Source: Dendrocalamus latiflorus (Eukaryota; Streptophyta; Magnoliopsida; Poales; Poaceae). Taken from it: DNA of 64,000 bases. Of the stretch, positions 36,258 through 48,499 are shown in pieces. A program made the translations under genes and the position numbers. Numbering within the stretch: position 1 is the first letter of the stretch; the number at the start of each line of letters is the position of its first letter. Location of the stretch: NCBI GenBank assembly GCA_017311315.1, contig CM029617.1:3824681-3888680 (forward strand), given 5' to 3'. A model generated the notes under the pieces. The model saw only the letters and a list, made by a program, of their open reading frames with translations, searched no databases and had not been told where the DNA came from.

Positions 36258-39200
36258 ATGGTGGTGGTGGACGCGTCGGAGTTCGGGGCGGAGGGGTTCG
36301 ACCCGAAGCGGTGGATCAACGCGGCGCTGGACGCGCGGCACCCGTCGGAGCCGCTCGACCGCTTCCTCGCCGACGCCGAGGAGCGCCTCCGGGCCGCGGC
36401 CGACGACGCCGCGGCCACGCTCGAGCGGGACAGCGCCGACGCACTCCGCCGCGTCCCGCTCGCGTGCCGCGACGCGATCCGCCTCCGCGACGACGCCGTC
36501 GCGCTCCGCTCCCACCTCGCCTCCGTCCTCCTGTCCCTCTCCCAGGTGCCCCCCCCCCTCTCGTTACTAATTGGATCTGGATCTCACACTCCCCGTGCAT
36601 GTATTACGCGAAATCGAGATGGATTTGGAGGGTCCATCGAATGATTTAACGGTGCAAATGTGCTAATATTGAATCAAAATTCACACACTATGATTTAGTT
36701 TGATTCGTTTATGCTTATAGTTCGGTCTCCTCCGCTATCGGTACCATGTTTTCAATTGGATCTGGATCTCACATACCGTATGTCAATATGTGTTGGCTTC
36801 GCCTTGTACAGAGCATACTGTTAGAGAACATTATACAAAATACCGCCAAATTCCCAACCGAGGCTTTAGTTTGATCTATTTATGCTTAGGATTTAGTGTC
36901 TCCTTTCGTTGTTAATTGGAACTGGATCTCGGAGTTTGCCTGCGCTTGGTAAAACAAAGCTAGATTTTGGCACTTGAGTTGCAAAAAAACCCGGCATGTG
37001 TTGTCTATGATTAGTTTGGGATGCTACCATGTTATGTACTTATACATCACCTATTTTTTTAATAGTACTTATACATCACAGTTATGCACATAGAAACTTG
37101 AGTATACCGTATAAAGTATGTACAAATCCACAAATTCAGAGCTGATGTCCATATAAACTACGCCTGTACATGTATTATCATAAAATATTGAGGCCTGCCG
37201 TTCTAGTTAACTACAGATAACATCTTGTAGAATGAGAGGCAACATAAAATTGCAAACCTAACATTTTTTCCCCAAAGTTTGTACTATTTGTTGCAATGTA
37301 ACCATCTCTCTCAATAACAATTATTTTGAGTCCTTTTGTAGAATACAAATGGATTTAACTAATACTAGTTTTTTGGGGGAATTAGTGATTCTTATGATAG
37401 ACAAATTGGGCATCCAGTTCCTTATTCCAGCTACATTTCACAAATGTGGTAGTTAACCAAGTATTGATGATGATTTCTCCAACCAGGCTGAGGGCTCTTC
37501 TGCTGAGTCGATAACTGCACTAGCACGAATTGATACTGTGAAACAGCGCATGGAAGCGGCATATGGAACATTGCAGGTAAGGTGTATGTGGACCATGGCA
37601 CATGTCACTGGAGTAACTGGTAAGTTCTTATCTAATAGTTGTAAAAGTTTGTTGGACGGAATGGCAGGATGCAGCTGGACTAGCTCAGTTGAGCCAAAGT
37701 GTTGAGGATGTGTTTTCTAGCGGTGATCTTCCAAAAGCTGCTGAAACCCTGGCAACCATGAGACATTGCTTGTCAGCAGTTGGTGAGGTATTGTAATCTC
37801 TCCCCACCCCCCTCCCCCTCCCCTCTTCTCTCTCTCTGTCTCTAGCTTAGATACATGAGCTGTTCATTTAGCTTATAAAATGTTGCTTTCAGGTTGCAGA
37901 GTTTGCTAACGTGAGAAAGCAGCTTGAAGTATTGGAAGAAAGGCTAGATGAAATGGTTCAGCCTCGTTTATTGGATGCCCTTTCTAACCGCAAGGTTTTT
38001 TTTCCTTGCAAAATTAGCTCATTTATATTAACAGTATATGAAACATCTCTATTTTACTTAGAACCTGTTTTCTGTGCAAATTTTGGTTGAAAGGTTGATG
38101 CTGTGCAAGATCTTCGTGGTATATTGATACGTATTGGGAGGTTTAAGTCACTGGAGGTGCAATACACTAAGATCCATGTCAAGCCTCTAAAGAAACTTTG
38201 GGAAGATTTTGACCTAAAGCAAAGAACCACCAGGGTAGAGATGGAGAAGCATGGTGGTGAAAGCATAAGTAGTCTCTCATTCTCAAGCTGGCTGCCAAGT
38301 TTCTATGATGAGACACTACTTTATCTCGAACAAGAATGGAATTGGTATGTGCATGGGATTTCGTTTTCGTTTGTTCTGAGTTAACAAATACTTTTCTTTA
38401 AATTAGTTAAACAGAGGTCAGTTTTTTGGCAGCAGCTTTTAACTATCTTTGGGCCACCAAAGAAAACACTTTTTTTTTGCCCTGTTGACACTATATAGAT
38501 GTTCTAAAATGCTAATACTCACAGGTGCTTGACCGCTTTCCCTGAAGAATACAGATCACTGGTCCCAAAAGTACTTGTTGAGACCATGAGTGAGTTGAAT
38601 TCAAGCTTTGTCTCTCGTGTCAACCTAGCAACTGGAGATGTTGTTCCTGAAACCAGATCTGTTGCAAAAGGTAATATTTGTTTCATGGTTGCATATTTAT
38701 TTATCTATTTGACAACTTATTAGTTATTGCTTGTTTGTTGCACAAGCAAACTTAGTTTTTTCCCCGCAATAAATTGATTTTATCTTCTCTGTGCCCAGGT
38801 ATACTGGATGTTCTATCAGGTGACTTGCCAAAAAGTACCAAGTTGCAGAATAAGCATCTTGTAGCACTAATTGATCTGCACAACATGACTGGCACTTTTG
38901 CTAGGAACATTCAGCACTTATTTTCAAAAGCAGATCTTGCAATTTTGCTGAATACATTGAAAGCTATTTATTCCCCATATGAAACCTTTAAAGGGAGGTA
39001 AACTCTTAAGCCATTTTGTCCAATAAAGACACAAAAAAAGTTATGTGCATCTTTTACCATCTGTATTTACAACAACTCTCTGTTGCCATTGATGTATAGT
39101 ACTAAGCAATTGGTTCTGCATACTATTTTTCATGTCATGTAGGTATGGGCAGATGGAGCGTGCTATACTTTCTGCTGAGATGGCAGGTATAGATATCCGT

Positions 39201-41307
39201 GGGGCTGTCTCTCGTGGTGTAGGTGCACAGGGTATAGAGCTAAGCGAAACTGTCCGTAGAATGGAGGAATCCATCCCGCAGATGATAGTACTTCTTGAAG
39301 CAGCTGTTGAGAGATGCATAAGTCTTACTGGCGGTTCAGAGGCAGATGAACTGGTACTGGCTCTTGATGACATCATGCTGCAGTACATATCTAACCTACA
39401 AGAAACTTTGAAGTCCCTGAGGACGGTATGTGGGCTGGATAATTCTGCACATAGCGATGCCTCCAAAAAAGATGCAGGATTAGAGAAAAAGGAAGCGCCA
39501 CGATTGGTGGATGTTTCGGAAGAGGAAGAATGGTCTATTGTCCAGGGTGCTTTGCAGATTCTTACAGTTGCTGATTGCCTAACTAGTAGAACTTCAGTTT
39601 TTGAGGCTTCTTTAAGGGCTACTCTTGCCAGGATTGGAACAAACTTTTGTCTTTCCGGATTTGGTTCCAGCCTGGCTAAATCGCCTGCAGCAACTACTGA
39701 TGAGAATGCGGAAGTGCCTCTGGCTGGGAGGGCAGCACTTGATATTGCAGCCATTCGCCTAACAGATCTACCAGACAAGTCTAAGAAACTCTTCACTGTA
39801 CTAGAACAGGCAAGTTGTATGGTTTTAAATTATCTTGCATTTAGTGTTACAACACAGGAGTCAACACTTGTCTCTCTGACCACAACTGTACATCTGAATA
39901 AGCTTGTGATTGAACTTGCAAAATGATGCATTTTCTGCAGTCATCACTGAATAGAACTTGCTAGAAGAACCTGACTCATATTTATGTAGCACTTGAAACC
40001 CTGAGTTATTTGATGTTTGATCTGATGGTCCAGATTGCATCATTTTCTGGTTGGCCTGAGTTATACCTAATTTTCAGCAAATGACGGAATTCTGTGTTGG
40101 ATGAAATATATGTATGTTTGATCATTTGATACTATGCTTTTCTATATTGTTGCTGATCTTGAGCAAGTCCATGACTTGCTTGAACAGCATGAATTCAAAC
40201 GTATGGAGATGAATTGTAGGATTCATTTACAATCTCTGGCTTCATAGGAAATTCGGGAGTAACGTGCTTTTTCTGTTGTGCATTACCATAAGTTATTCAT
40301 CTGTAGCATAGAACCTATTCATGGCCGCCTTAATTTCTTGCACACGTAACTTTATTTGCCTTCATGTTCTGTTCATTTAAAGAAATTATTTCTATTGTAC
40401 AGTCAAAAGATCCAAGGTTCCATGCTCTTCCTGTCACATCACAAAGAGTTGCGGCCTTCTCAGACACAGTAAACGAACTTGTCTATGATGTGCTCATATC
40501 TAAAGTTCGGCAGCGTCTCAGTGAGGTTGCTCGCCTCCCAATCTGGTCGTCCATGGAGGAACAGAGTGGTCTTCCTCTTCCAAGCTTCAGTGCCTACCCA
40601 CAAGCATATGTGACCAGTGTTGGGGAGTATCTCCTCACTTTACCGCAGCAGTTGGAGCCACTTGCAGAAGGTATCTCAGGCAGTGAGGCTGGCAACGATG
40701 AGGCTCAGTTCTTTGCTACTGAGTGGATATTTAAGGTAAGTAATATGTACACAGCCTTTCTACTACTATGCACAAGATCTAGATTACAGCATCTTGAACA
40801 GGACTGTCCATCACCCTGCGTACCTGTAAAATATGCCATCGACAAAATTGACCATGCTTCAATGCATAACCTTGCAAATTATGTAGGGAAGAGTGAATCA
40901 TCTAGAATATGCACATCACAATTGAACAGAACACTACATCGAATCCCCCAAATAATCTTACCAGAATACATGACGCCAAATGTCCAAATCTAATGTCTTT
41001 GTTCTCAATCTCTGTTTCCATGAATCAGGTCGCCGAGGGTGCTACAGCTCTCTTCATGGAGCAGCTGCGCGGGATCCATCACATCACCGACCGAGGGGCG
41101 CGGCAGCTCGCGGCGGACATAGAGTACCTGAACAATGTCCTCTCCGCGCTCTCAATGCCGATCCCTCCGTTCCTCTCCACCTTCGTCGCCTGCATCTCGA
41201 CCCCGAGGGACCAGGTCCGTGGCCTGATCAAATCAGACGGCGGAAGCCAGCTTGACCTCCCTACTGCCCATCTGGTCTGCAAGATCCGGCGCATCTCGTT
41301 AGATTAG
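36258..41307 (+). CDS. COG7: Conserved oligomeric Golgi complex subunit 7
   Basis: Ten exons: 36258-36545, 37487-37576, 37668-37787, 37893-37994, 38094-38344, 38525-38670, 38799-38997, 39143-39809, 40403-40735, 41029-41307; phases join to 824 residues, close to about 836 in Arabidopsis. COG is an eight-subunit tether that catches vesicles returning to and moving within the Golgi; COG7 sits in lobe B. Family blocks seen include FDPKRWINAALDARHP near the N-terminus, RVPLACRDAIRLRDDAVALR, VAEFANVRKQLEVLEERLDE, ARNIQHLF, RGVGAQGIELSETVRRMEES, the GGSEADELVLALDDIMLQY segment, and the C-terminal PIPPFLSTF and LVCKIRRISLD. ATG 36258 (MVVVDASEFG) is preferred over in-frame ATG 36213 because the family begins there. 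Intron 8 has a GC donor (CAG|GCAAGT at 39809/39810). The protein is mostly helical with no catalytic motif. The gene looks intact. Confidence 0.95.
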
Positions 41308-41987
41308 TGAAACAAGGTTGCTGTAGTTGCAAATCCTAGCCATGTAAAAGAATCCATTCCCATTTCCCCGAGGAATTGCTCACTTGAGCGCTTGATATAT
41401 GTGCTTGTACTCCTCTTGTCCCTTTTTCTTTTCCTTTTTGGTGACAATGAGTTTTGTCTTTTGACTGTATCGATTGCAGATAGAGAGAATAACCATGTTA
41501 CAGAAGAACTCAGTACATTGAGCGAGCTGATTGCGCCACCCAATTGTGAATCGAGTCGGCAGGTACTCAAGGGAAACGGACGGCTCTGGCTACACATAGC
41601 TAACGCCGGTATGCAATGGTATGCTACGACCAGCCAGCCATTGGCACTTCTCCAAGCTGTAGTAATCTCACGTGAGTTCAGTAGCCACGACATCGAAGCA
41701 TCAAACTCGAAGCCATTGGCCATGAAAATAGCTTGGAAAAAGGCCTTCTCAGTTTTCACTTGCGCCTGCTACTGCGTTCCGTCTATGTGGGCTCATCTCT
41801 TCCTTATCGAGGCTGTGTGTGGGGGTGGCGCAGAGCCGCGCACGTCGCCCATCCCCATCCCATCCCACCCACCACTTCCCCTCTCCTCTTCCTCCCGAAG
41901 TCCCGACGCAAGCACCGGAGGAGAGGCGGCGGCGGAAACGAAACAAACGGAGGAGGAGAAAAATCTGCGCCCCTCGTCAGTGTCGGC
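41308..41987. other. COG7 3' region and FtsH2 upstream region
   Basis: Early bases should be the COG7 3' untranslated region. From about 41820 the sequence is GC-rich and CT-rich toward the FtsH2 transcript. Frames such as 41392-42144 run across both and show no family similarity. Confidence 0.45.
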
Positions 41988-42790
41988 TATTTATACACTC
42001 CACTCGCTCCCTCCCCTCCCCTCCCCCGCTTCACTCCGCTTCTCCCTTCCCTCCCGGCTCCGATCCACACAGGTGCGTGCGCGCCTTAGCTTCCGTGATT
42101 CTGATGTCAGGATGTTGCGTGCGACTGGTTCTAATCTTGGTTGATTGAGCGGAACCTAGTGTTGTGGACTCGCGGCGGGATTCCGTGTTTGAAGCTGTTT
42201 TTACCCTATTTGTGCTTTTGGAGTATGTGTTTGGTTCGTGTTCGTGTAGATTTTTTTTAGCTTGAAGCGATAGCGGGGAGAATTCGGGCTGGGAATCTGC
42301 AAGAGCATTTGTGATGTTTGGTGCTAATCTAGGTTTTGCCAGTAGGATAGTGAATTCGTTAGCTTGTTCACTTGAATTAATCGGTCAATCGGCAAGTAGA
42401 AGATACGATGAGTTAAGATATAGGGATGATCATTGTTTTAGGCTGGTGTTTGTAGTTGCTTGCAGTTCGAGAAAGGATTAAAATGGTTGGGACGCTTGCA
42501 ATTAGTCGTATTTTATTGTAGTTCTTGAGATGAAAGCTTACTTTCAATCATATACTCTTAGTTGGTCAATCATACCTGTGTTGTGAAACATTTTGCATTC
42601 TAAGAAATGGTGTTCGTGCGTTCTCCAAAATAAATGGAGTTTTTCCATACACGCTTTTGTAATGCCATTGTGACTTCTTCTGGTAGCGCCGTAGCAGTGC
42701 TTGCTAATTGCCACAATTGAATTGAACTGATGATATGAAAGATTTCTCTGCGTGACAAGATCTCCATTGATTTTTTTTCAGTGAGCAAAC
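41988..42790 (+). promoter_or_regulatory. FtsH2 promoter, leader and leader intron
   Basis: TATTTATA at 41988-41995 sits about 30 bases before a CT-rich tract that is a likely transcript start. A non-coding first exon would end at CACACAG|GTGCGT (42072/42073). The intron would end in poly-T then CAG at 42781, nine bases before ATG 42791. The leader intron of about 710 bases is inferred from these splice signals only. Confidence 0.6.
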
Positions 42791-45780
42791 ATGGCACCGA
42801 CATCTATGAGTCTTGCTGCAAAAGGGGTGCTTCCCTTCGGTGCACTTCCTTCAAGTGGCGTTGCACAGAGGCCAGTGTCTGTGACTACTTCCCTGGAGCA
42901 CAAAACTAATGATGCTAGAAGGAAGTTCCTAAAGCTTGCGCTTGGAAATCTTGGAGTTGGGTTGCCCACCTTGTTGGGTGCTAAGAAAGCTCTCGCTGAT
43001 GAGCAAGGTGTCTCTTCCTCAAGAATGTCTTACTCGAGGTTCCTCGAGTATCTTGACAAGGATAGAGTGAAGAAGGTTGATTTGTTTGAGAATGGGACGA
43101 TTGCTATTGTAGAAGCTATTTCTCCTGAGCTGGGCAATCGCGTGCAGAGAGTTCGTGTGCAACTTCCTGGTCTAAGCCAGGAGCTTCTTCAGAAGTTGAG
43201 GGAAAAGAATATTGATTTTGCTGCACACAGCAACCAGGAGGAATCTGGTTCCCTTCTGTTCAATCTGATTGGAAGCTTGGCCTTCCCACTCATCCTTATT
43301 GGTGGTTTATTTTTATTGTCAAGAAGAGGATCAGGTGGCCTTGGTGGACCTAATGGTCCTGGCTTTCCCCTTGGTTTTGGTCAATCTAGGGCCAAGTTTC
43401 AGATGGAACCCAACACTGGTGTTACATTTGATGATGTAGCTGGTGTCGATGAAGCAAAGCAAGACTTTATGGAAGTGGTTGAGTTCTTGAAGAAACCAGA
43501 AAGGTTTACTGCTGTTGGTGCTCGCATTCCTAAAGGTGTTCTGCTTGTTGGTCCTCCTGGAACCGGTAAGACTTTGCTTGCCAAGGCAATTGCGGGAGAA
43601 GCTGGTGTGCCATTCTTCTCAATATCGGGCTCTGAGTTTGTGGAGATGTTTGTTGGTGTTGGTGCTTCCCGGGTTCGTGATCTTTTCAAGAAGGCCAAGG
43701 AGAATGCTCCTTGCATTGTGTTTGTCGATGAAATTGATGCTGTTGGAAGGCAAAGAGGAACAGGTATTGGTGGTGGGAATGATGAAAGGGAGCAGACTCT
43801 GAATCAGCTGTTGACTGAGATGGATGGTTTTGAGGGGAACACTGGAATCATTGTTATTGCTGCCACCAACAGGGCTGACATCTTGGATTCCGCTTTACTT
43901 AGACCTGGACGCTTTGACAGACAGGTTAGTTTTTATCCGCTGAATTTTTATTTGGATGTTAACATCTGTTTGGATTCTATTTGTGAATTCAATCAACTGT
44001 AACAAAATTTAAAAAAAAATGCTCCAGTTATAGTGTTTACCTTCATTTATTCTGGTGAACTTCTCGGGTGTTTGTATGGCAAAAGTCCAATACCCAGCCT
44101 GTCTCCTTTGTAGCTTACTCAGCTGATCAATTTTGATACAGTCAGTTCAGAGCTTGAGTTATCTTCCAGTGTCATAAAAGTTCAAATTATCTAGAATATA
44201 TCTTTGAATATTCAGGACCTTCCTAACATTTTGGATATATCTTGTGACTTGTTGCACAGGTGACTGTTGATGTTCCTGATGTACGTGGAAGGACAGAAAT
44301 TTTGAAGGTGCACGGTGGCAACAAGAAGTTTGATTCTGATGTTTCTCTTGATGTCATAGCAATGAGAACACCTGGGTTTAGTGGAGCAGACTTGGCAAAT
44401 CTTCTGAATGAAGCAGCCATATTAGCAGGCAGACGTGGGAAGACAGCAATTTCCTCAAAAGAGATCGATGATTCAATTGACAGAATAGTGGCTGGTATGG
44501 AAGGAACTGTCATGACAGATGGGAAGAGCAAAAGCCTTGTTGCTTACCATGAAGTTGGACATGCAGTTTGCGGGTAAGAGATAATCTGCATCTTTCTGGA
44601 TTATATCTTCTTCGTCTTCTTCTTCATCTTTTTTGTTGAACATTGCATTAGGATTGAGTTGCTTTACAATTTGTTGAATTTCTCAGCATTTCCTCTAGTG
44701 CATTTGGAGTATTAAGGTACATGGATTTGTCAATATGGTTTGTTAAACATGCCAGCTAATTTTTTTTGTCTGAAATGGCCCGGGTATTGAGGAGAGACAG
44801 AGCAATTATTGGTGTTGTTAATAAACTCTCCAACCTCTTATGCATGCATTGCCATTGGGTGGGTGTATTAAGAGACTTCTCCGTATTTTTCCCCTGAAAA
44901 GGATATTGTACACTCTTAGTTTCACTTGTGAGTTATTTGGTGCATCTTTTGTTTGTCATGCTTTGTTTATTACTTCCATGTCAAGTTTACATACAACCTC
45001 ATTCACATTTGGAAATGTTGCCCTGTGCAGAACTTTGACGCCTGGCCATGATCCCGTCCAAAAGGTTACCTTAATTCCAAGGGGTCAAGCTCGTGGTCTC
45101 ACCTGGTTCATTCCAATGGATGACCCAACACTCATCTCCAGGCAGCAACTCTTTGCCAGAATCGTTGGTGGCCTTGGCGGTAGAGCTGCTGAGGAGGTCA
45201 TATTTGGAGAGCCTGAGGTGACCACAGGAGCTGCTGGTGACTTGCAGCAGATTACCGGCTTGGCCAAGCAGGTATACTCTGTTTATATTGTAGAACGTAG
45301 CTAATATATTGCAAGAAATTTATAGGAAACTTACATACTGGAGAAGCTGCTACCTGCTATAATTTACAGCGATCTGTACACTTGTCTCAACTATTGATTT
45401 TTGTTCCCGATTGTACTGAGATCACAATGCTTCTGCAGATGGTGGTCACATTCGGTATGTCAGAGATTGGCCCATGGTCTCTGATGGACTCAGGAGCACA
45501 GAGCGGGGATGTCATCATGAGAATGATGGCAAGGAACTCCATGTCGGAGAAGCTCGCAGAGGACATTGATTCGGCTGTGAAGCTGTTGTCAGATGAGGCC
45601 TATGAGATTGCTTTGAGCCACATCAGGAACAACCGGGAGGCCATTGACAAGATCGTCGAGGTGCTCCTTGAGAAGGAGACATTGAACGGTGATGAGTTCC
45701 GGGCCATTCTTTCGGAGTTTGTGGAGATCCCTACCGAGAACCGGGTTCCCCCAGCCAAACCGGCAGCTCTCCCTGCCTAA
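42791..45780 (+). CDS. FTSH2: Thylakoid ATP-dependent zinc metalloprotease FtsH2
   Basis: Four exons: 42791-43924, 44260-44573, 45031-45271, 45439-45780; 676 residues, the same length I recall for rice FTSH2. FtsH2/FtsH8 with FtsH1/FtsH5 form the thylakoid hexamer that degrades photo-damaged D1 in photosystem II; loss gives variegation. The N-terminus is a chloroplast transit peptide, then a thylakoid signal with twin arginine (43-44) and AKKALA before residue 70. One membrane span follows at about 155-177. The AAA domain has Walker A GPPGTGKT (254-261), Walker B IVFVDEID (309-316) and a second region of homology ending RPGRFDR (371-377). The zinc site is HEVGH (475-479). The C-terminus ends ALPA. 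All motifs are present, so it should be active. Exon boundaries are all GT..AG and phase-consistent. Confidence 0.96.
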
Positions 45781-47225
45781 ACTAGCCTCTCCCTGCCTGA
45801 ACTAGCCAGTGAAATTTGTACGAGTGAAATTTGTTGTTGTAAGATGTTCATATTTTCGATTCTTGGTGTACACTAATTCTACTTCAACTGCCGGATTTTT
45901 GGTCTACTACATGCAACTTACTCGTGGTTACTTGTAAAATGTAATTAGCTGAGAAAGGTTTTGCGCAAGCACTTTCTGATGTCCCTCCGGAACTCTAGTT
46001 CCTGATCGAGTGAGATTTCTGAAAAGACTGCATGGCTCCTAATGCCTTAAATGTACTCATGAGGTTTTGCAATTTCCGATCTGAATTTTTAAATTCGACA
46101 ATTTATCGCATGTTTTTTTTTTCAATATTTGGTAAGCATCGAACCTTGGTAGTCAACCATGCAGCTGTGCCACACCATTGGTCTATGCAGCCACCGGTGG
46201 TATGATTCACAACTCAAAATGGTCATTATTTTACCAAAATTGACAACTAGTATTGGCAAATCCAGGCCAAAATTTAACTACCAAAAATTTTTTCCGCCAA
46301 AAGTGGAGCAAACATAATAATGCCATTAATTTTAGCATCATTATCGAATTTGCATCTCCATTGGCTTGGATCAACCTGGACGCATCAGCCCACAAGCAAT
46401 GAAAACTGACGACCATATTAATGTGTCCGTTATTTTGAGTTTCAGCTTATAATTTTTAACTACAACTTATCATTACTATTATAAAAGAATGAGTTAGTGG
46501 TTGTACGTTTATTCTCCTTCAACCGCTCTATTCTCTTAACTTCTTACCATTCTCCATTTTCCAACCGATCAGAGTAACTCTCTTCTATAGCACAATTTTC
46601 TATACATTCAATAAGTTTCGTTACAACGTACGGATATATAACTAGTTAATCTAATAAATAGCGATTGTTGAAAGAATCTGAAGTCTACAGCCAGCGGAAA
46701 AGTAAAAAAAAAAAACCAAAAAAGTTGCTTCTAGAGCAATAACCAAATACTAGTCACTTGTTAGTAGTTACCATGACACGGTGACACCTACTAAGTGAGA
46801 CCACATGATTGCCCATTTAACAAACTCCAAACTAGTGAACTGGCATTTCTAGATTTGGTATCATCAATCTTCTAAAAAAGGAACCAAGGTTACCAGGTGA
46901 AAATTGCAAAATTGACAAAAGAAAACACACACACATAAGAGAGGTGCTTATACTCTCACAAAAATGAACTTCCCATCCCCACCTGTCAGTCTGGCAAAAC
47001 AAAAATCCGGAAGGTACAGGTACATCTTGAAAAATGGCAAAATTTGACATATGCCACTCAGAAAGTTACTACTTTGAGATATAGCACTCAATTTTCTAAA
47101 ATTCAAAATTTGCCACTCCAGTTTCTTCCTCTTTTGACATATGCCATTATCACTCATTTTTTCTATTTTCTTTTCTATTATCAAATTTTCCGTATATTCA
47201 GAAGATAAACTGTCGGTTTTACCCC
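45781..47225. other. FtsH2 3' region and spacer
   Basis: The first 100 or so bases are the likely 3' untranslated region. 46080-46200 has a GAACCTTGGTAGTCAACCATG block of the kind found in repeats. 46430-46650 is weakly like MITE family X. 47030-47170 is AT-rich with repeated TTGACATATGCCA at 47044 and 47134. No gene is seen. Confidence 0.4.
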
Positions 47226-47429
47226 ATGTCTATTCCTCTCATCCCGTCGTTTTTTCCTACCAGAGCTTCTCCCTCCTCCCCGGTGTCGCTTCCAGCTCCC
47301 TACCCCGCTTCCCCCGGTGACGCCCTCCCCAGCTGCACCGCTCCCCTCCTTGCTGGCCCCTCCTCCACGTTGCTCCCGTCCTTACTGCCCCCTGCACGTT
47401 GCCCCCTTTTGGCCGCTACCCTCCTCGCT

Positions 47430-48360
47430 ATGGTCATAGTCAAAGGCGGTCGTGGTCGAAGGCGATTGTGGTCGTGGTCGAAGGCGGTCGTGGTCAAAGG
47501 TAGTCGTGGTCGTGACGACCACGGTCGTGGTCGAAGGCGGCTGTGGTCGTGGTCGAAGGCGGCGTGGTCGTACACGGCTGCGCCCCACGACCGTGGTCAT
47601 GCGCGGCTACGGTCATGGGCGACTGTGGTCGAATCGGTGAGGGGAGGGAGGAGCTCGGGGGTGGTGGGGAGGCCGGATCCAACTTCAAGGGGGTCGAGGA
47701 AGAGGGAGGAGCTTAGGGTTCGACCACGGCATCGACCTCAACCATCGCCCTTTCAATGACGACTTCCACTTGGACCACGGTTTTGACCCAGTCCTTCGAC
47801 CACGACCCTTCGACTACGTAATCGAGTTCGACCATGGCATCGACGTCGACCATGGCCTTTCGATCACGACCACAGCCTCGACCTCGACCACGACTTTGAC
47901 CTCATCCACGTCGACGGCAACCATGACACCGACTTCGATCACAACGCCCTTCCACCACGGCGTCCACTTTAACCATGGCCTCGACCACAACAACGGCCTT
48001 GACTTCAACCATGGCACCCTTCAGGCACGGTGTGGACTTCAACCATGGCGTTGACCTCGACCACGACGCCCTTCGATCACGACATCGACTTTGACCGTGG
48101 CCCTTTCGACCATGACTTCCACTTGGACCATGGCGTTGACCTCGCCCATGTTGACGTCGACCACAACACCGACTTCGACTACAACGTTTTCGACCACAAT
48201 ACCCTTCGACCACGGTGTCCACTTTGACCACGGACCATGGCCTTGGTGTTGACCTCGACCACGGCCTCGACTTCGATCAGGGCTTCGACTTCGACCACGG
48301 CGTCGACTACGACCACAACCCCTTCGACCGCGCCCTCGACTTCGACTACGGCCTCCTTCG
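47430..48360. repeat. GACCACGG-type minisatellite in two opposed halves
   Basis: From 47430 to about 47640 the plus strand repeats GTGGTCGAAGGCGGTCGT (about 18 bases). From about 47720 to 48360 it repeats the opposite strand form, TTCGACCACGGCCTCGAC and variants, also with an 18-base period. In one frame the second half gives repeated DFDHGL-like hexapeptides, in others TTASTS; this follows from the period and is not evidence of a gene. Units differ by several bases, so the array is not young. It directly precedes the LINE at 48500. Confidence 0.85.
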
Positions 48361-48499
48361 ATCGCGCCCTCCATGGAGCACGCTATCCTCATCACACTAC
48401 GCTCACCATTACACGGCGTAGCGCTCAAGGGAAAGATAGTGGCATACACGTGACGCCCTCTCTTGCTAGTCTCTCTTGTCAAAGTTGCTCCTATCACAC

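Noticed and set aside
36095..36649. 184-codon Arg/Pro-rich plus-strand frame and its antisense partners
   Set aside because: They overlap COG7 exon 1 in other frames; the COG7 frame alone matches a known family and ends at a proper splice donor.
41392..42144. 250-codon plus frame between COG7 and FtsH2
   Set aside because: It runs through the COG7 3' region, the FtsH2 promoter and its leader exon; no domain, and the composition changes midway.
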